Source of the DNA: a bacterium
GTDB taxonomy: Bacteria > Blakebacterota > Blakebacteria > Blakebacterales > Blakebacteraceae
Direction: 5' to 3'
Assembly (NCBI GenBank): GCA_025774615.1
Contig: JALGVQ010000191.1
Location: 1 to 7,091 of the forward strand
DNA length: 7,091 nt
Shown: positions 5,727 through 7,091 of the stretch, in pieces
Layout of the letters: each line of letters starts with the position of its first letter
Numbering within the stretch: position 1 is the stretch's first letter
The notes under the pieces: generated by a model
The model's input: the letters and a program-made list of their open reading frames with translations, nothing else
What the model was told of the DNA's origin: nothing
Databases searched by the model: none
Translations under genes and position numbers: made by a program

Positions 5727-6056
5727 TTACTTCGTGGTGTACCGGTCGGTCTGGTCGAAGAAGATGATCGCCCGGTAGCCTGCCTTGACGAAGGCGCTGT
5801 GCGGTTCTCCCTCTTCGAGGTAGAACGATTCACCCGTCCGGTAGGTCTTCGTTTCACCCCAGGCATTGAGCGTCACTTCTCCAGCCAGCACGTGTTCCCA
5901 CTGGCCCTTGTGCTGATGCTCCGGTACGTCCGTATCATCGGCGAACCGCAGGAACGCGACCTGCTGGTTCTTACCCTGCAGGAGATGTCCGGTCACGCCA
6001 TCGAAGGGGACATCGATATCGGGCAGGCTGGTGATGAAGGGAGGGAAGTCTTCCAT
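5727..6056 (-). CDS. Small single-domain cupin protein
   Basis: A 109-residue cytoplasmic protein beginning MEDFPPFITSLPDIDVPFDG and ending FFDQTDRYTTK, the layout of short cupin_2 proteins. Cupin motif 1 is VPEHQHKGQWEHVLAGE (44-60), with His47, His49 and Glu54 as likely metal ligands. Motif 2 is GESFYLEEGEPHSAF (75-89), with His86 as the fourth ligand, though the Pro usual before the Gly is Glu here. The reaction cannot be read from the fold: members bind sugars, acids or regulatory ligands. The frame stays open upstream to 6458, but that extension is Ser/Pro/Arg-rich and antisense to the DUF362 gene, so the ATG at 6054-6056 is chosen; GAGGA lies about 10 bases before it, a slightly long gap. 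It is convergent with the kinase gene (32 bases apart) and divergent from the DUF362 gene. Confidence 0.83.
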   Translation of the reverse strand: MEDFPPFITSLPDIDVPFDGVTGHLLQGKNQQVAFLRFADDTDVPEHQHKGQWEHVLAGEVTLNAWGETKTYRTGESFYLEEGEPHSAFVKAGYRAIIFFDQTDRYTTK

Positions 6057-6232
6057 GATCGAGTGATCCTCATCAAACGGGTTGTCGATCTGAAGCGGAT
6101 ACCCTTCAGGATAACCCCACCTTCCCGGACAGACAGTTGAAATCAGGCGGGCCGGTCGTTCGGCAGGCGAACCGCTTCCCGAAGTCGGGTGAGGGTAGTA
6201 CTCTATACCGGTCGAACGGGAGCGCGAAGATG

Positions 6233-6238
6233 AGGAGG
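6233..6238 (+). promoter_or_regulatory. Strong ribosome binding site for the DUF362 gene
   Basis: AGGAGG, within the longer run GAGGAGGG (6232-6239), stands five bases before the ATG at 6244. It fixes the start of a gene that has no stop codon in the window and could otherwise be missed. Confidence 0.75.
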
Positions 6239-6243
6239 GTGTC

Positions 6244-7091
6244 ATGCGTCTGTGGAACCGGAGGGATTTCGTGAAGACTTCGGCGATGGGGCTTGCGATG
6301 ACGGCGGGACGGCTCGGATGGCCGGTCCCTGCATCAGCGAAGGTGAGTCTCGTGACCGTCGGAGCGGGAGGGCGTGAGGAGGCGATCCGCAGGGCGGTGG
6401 ATCTCGTCGGTGCGCCGTCGCTGGGCGGGAAGTATGTAGCGCTGAAACCGAACTTCAACAGCGCCCATGCCTATCCCGGCGGGACACATTCCGAGACGAT
6501 TGGTGTCATGGTCCGCATGATCAAGGAGTTCGGGGCCGACCGGGTGACGGTGCCCGATCGCAGCGGGATGGCGAACACCCGGGAGGTCTACCAGGAGAAG
6601 GGCATCTTCGAACAGGCCGAGAAGCTGGGGTTCGAGGCGCTGCCGCTCCACGACCTGCCTGCTGAAGGCTGGACTGCCGTGGAGCATCCCGACCTCCACT
6701 GGAGCCAGGGGTATTACCTGGGAAGCATCTTCAATGAAGTCGATTCGATCATTCAGACCTGCTGTCTGAAGACCCATGGCTTCGGGGGGCACTTCACCCT
6801 CTCGCTCAAGAACACCATCGGCATGATCGCCGCCGATGTTCCGGGCATCGACCACCGGTTCATGCGCGAACTCCACTCATCACCCGACCAGCGCAGGATG
6901 ATCGCTGAGGCAAACCTCTGCTACCAGCCCGAGCTGATCGTGATGGATGCCATCGAGTGTTTCACCGACCGCGGTCCCCACGAAGGCACCAGGGCCCGGC
7001 CGAATGTGATCCTCGCGAGCACCGACCGGGTCGCGATCGACGCTGTCGGCGTGGCGATCCTGCGGGAGAAGGGCACCACCGAGGATGTCTC
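6244..7091 (+). CDS. Tat-exported DUF362-family protein, 3' end beyond the window
   Basis: The frame is open for 282 codons to the window edge. It begins MRLWNRRDFVKTSAMGLAMT: the twin-arginine motif RRDFVK at residues 6-11, then a weakly hydrophobic stretch and a PASA|K cleavage site near residue 32, so the folded protein should be exported, probably with a bound cofactor or metal. DUF362 landmarks follow: YVALKPNFNSA (64-74), HSETIGVMVRMIKEFGADRVTV (82-103, strand-helix-strand), DSIIQTCCLKTHGFGGHFTLSLKN (167-190, with conserved Lys and His), and STDRVAIDAVGVAIL (259-273). The domain's reaction is unknown; some members carry ferredoxin-type clusters, but none is visible in the part shown, although CC at 173-174 is notable. 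The start is backed by AGGAGG five bases upstream. Its promoter should lie in the 187 bases shared with the divergent cupin gene. Confidence 0.87.
   Translation, partial: MRLWNRRDFVKTSAMGLAMTAGRLGWPVPASAKVSLVTVGAGGREEAIRRAVDLVGAPSLGGKYVALKPNFNSAHAYPGGTHSETIGVMVRMIKEFGADRVTVPDRSGMANTREVYQEKGIFEQAEKLGFEALPLHDLPAEGWTAVEHPDLHWSQGYYLGSIFNEVDSIIQTCCLKTHGFGGHFTLSLKNTIGMIAADVPGIDHRFMRELHSSPDQRRMIAEANLCYQPELIVMDAIECFTDRGPHEGTRARPNVILASTDRVAIDAVGVAILREKGTTEDV

Noticed and set aside
5714-5730. GTAAC/GTTAC hairpin between the kinase and cupin genes as a terminator
   Set aside because: Only five base pairs with a seven-base loop, low G+C, no T-run, and overlapping the cupin stop codon.
6202-6209. CTATACC/TATAGAG as a -10 element for the cupin or DUF362 gene
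   Set aside because: No acceptable -35 lies at 16-18 bases on either strand.
6057-6458. Long N-terminal extension of the cupin on the minus strand
   Set aside because: The extra residues are Ser/Pro/Arg-rich and the right part is antisense to the DUF362 gene; known cupins of this layout begin at the MEDF-type start.
6334-6876. Minus-strand open frame of 180 codons
   Set aside because: It is the antisense shadow of the DUF362 gene, whose own frame shows a Tat signal and family landmarks.

Overview
The window reads as chromosomal DNA of a Gram-negative bacterium with moderately high G+C (high fifties percent by eye, not counted). The Gram-negative reading rests on a Sec-exported protein that looks like an outer-membrane beta-barrel and on a Tat-exported DUF362 protein. 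The protein families (S9 peptidase with a YLWG...DYTN segment, FHS-type sugar carrier, ROK kinase without the usual zinc cluster, short one-domain cupin) are most familiar to me from Bacteroidota and neighbouring phyla of the FCB group, including uncultivated lineages. This is an impression and not a placement. I see no tRNA, rRNA, CRISPR array, insertion sequence or phage gene.

Layout. (1) 2-937, +: C-terminal part of a family S9 serine peptidase, 5' end outside the window. (2) 971-995: perfect 10-bp stem-loop between convergent genes. (3) 1006-1533, -: exported, probably beta-barrel protein of unknown function. (4) 1534-1988: about 455 bases without a credible gene, holding a good sigma70-type promoter and a leader that may fold. 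(5) 1989-2276, +: 95-residue DUF3303-like alpha/beta-barrel protein. (6) 2291-2359: a 24-bp imperfect tandem repeat running into a long stem-loop between convergent genes. (7) 2360-3157, -: TVP38/TMEM64 (VTT-domain) membrane protein. (8) 3320-4483, +: FHS-family sugar permease. (9) 4467-5694, +: ROK sugar kinase overlapping the permease, interrupted by a 37-bp tandem duplication that shifts the frame and also carrying a 54-bp in-frame duplication. (10) 5727-6056, -: small cupin. (11) 6244 to the window end, +: Tat-exported DUF362 protein, 3' end outside the window.

Functional reading. The clearest unit is the permease-kinase pair. The permease would import a free sugar by cation symport and the kinase would phosphorylate it in the cytoplasm; the 17-base overlap suggests translational coupling. 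The other genes are single transcription units with known folds and no evident shared pathway.

The most notable observation is a cluster of short head-to-tail duplications. Two are perfect and lie within about 470 bases of the kinase gene, one of them breaking the reading frame. A third, diverged copy pair lies beside the terminator near 2.3 kb. The perfect pair could be real slippage mutations, a population variant or an assembly error. I found no convincing sign of a new multi-gene system.
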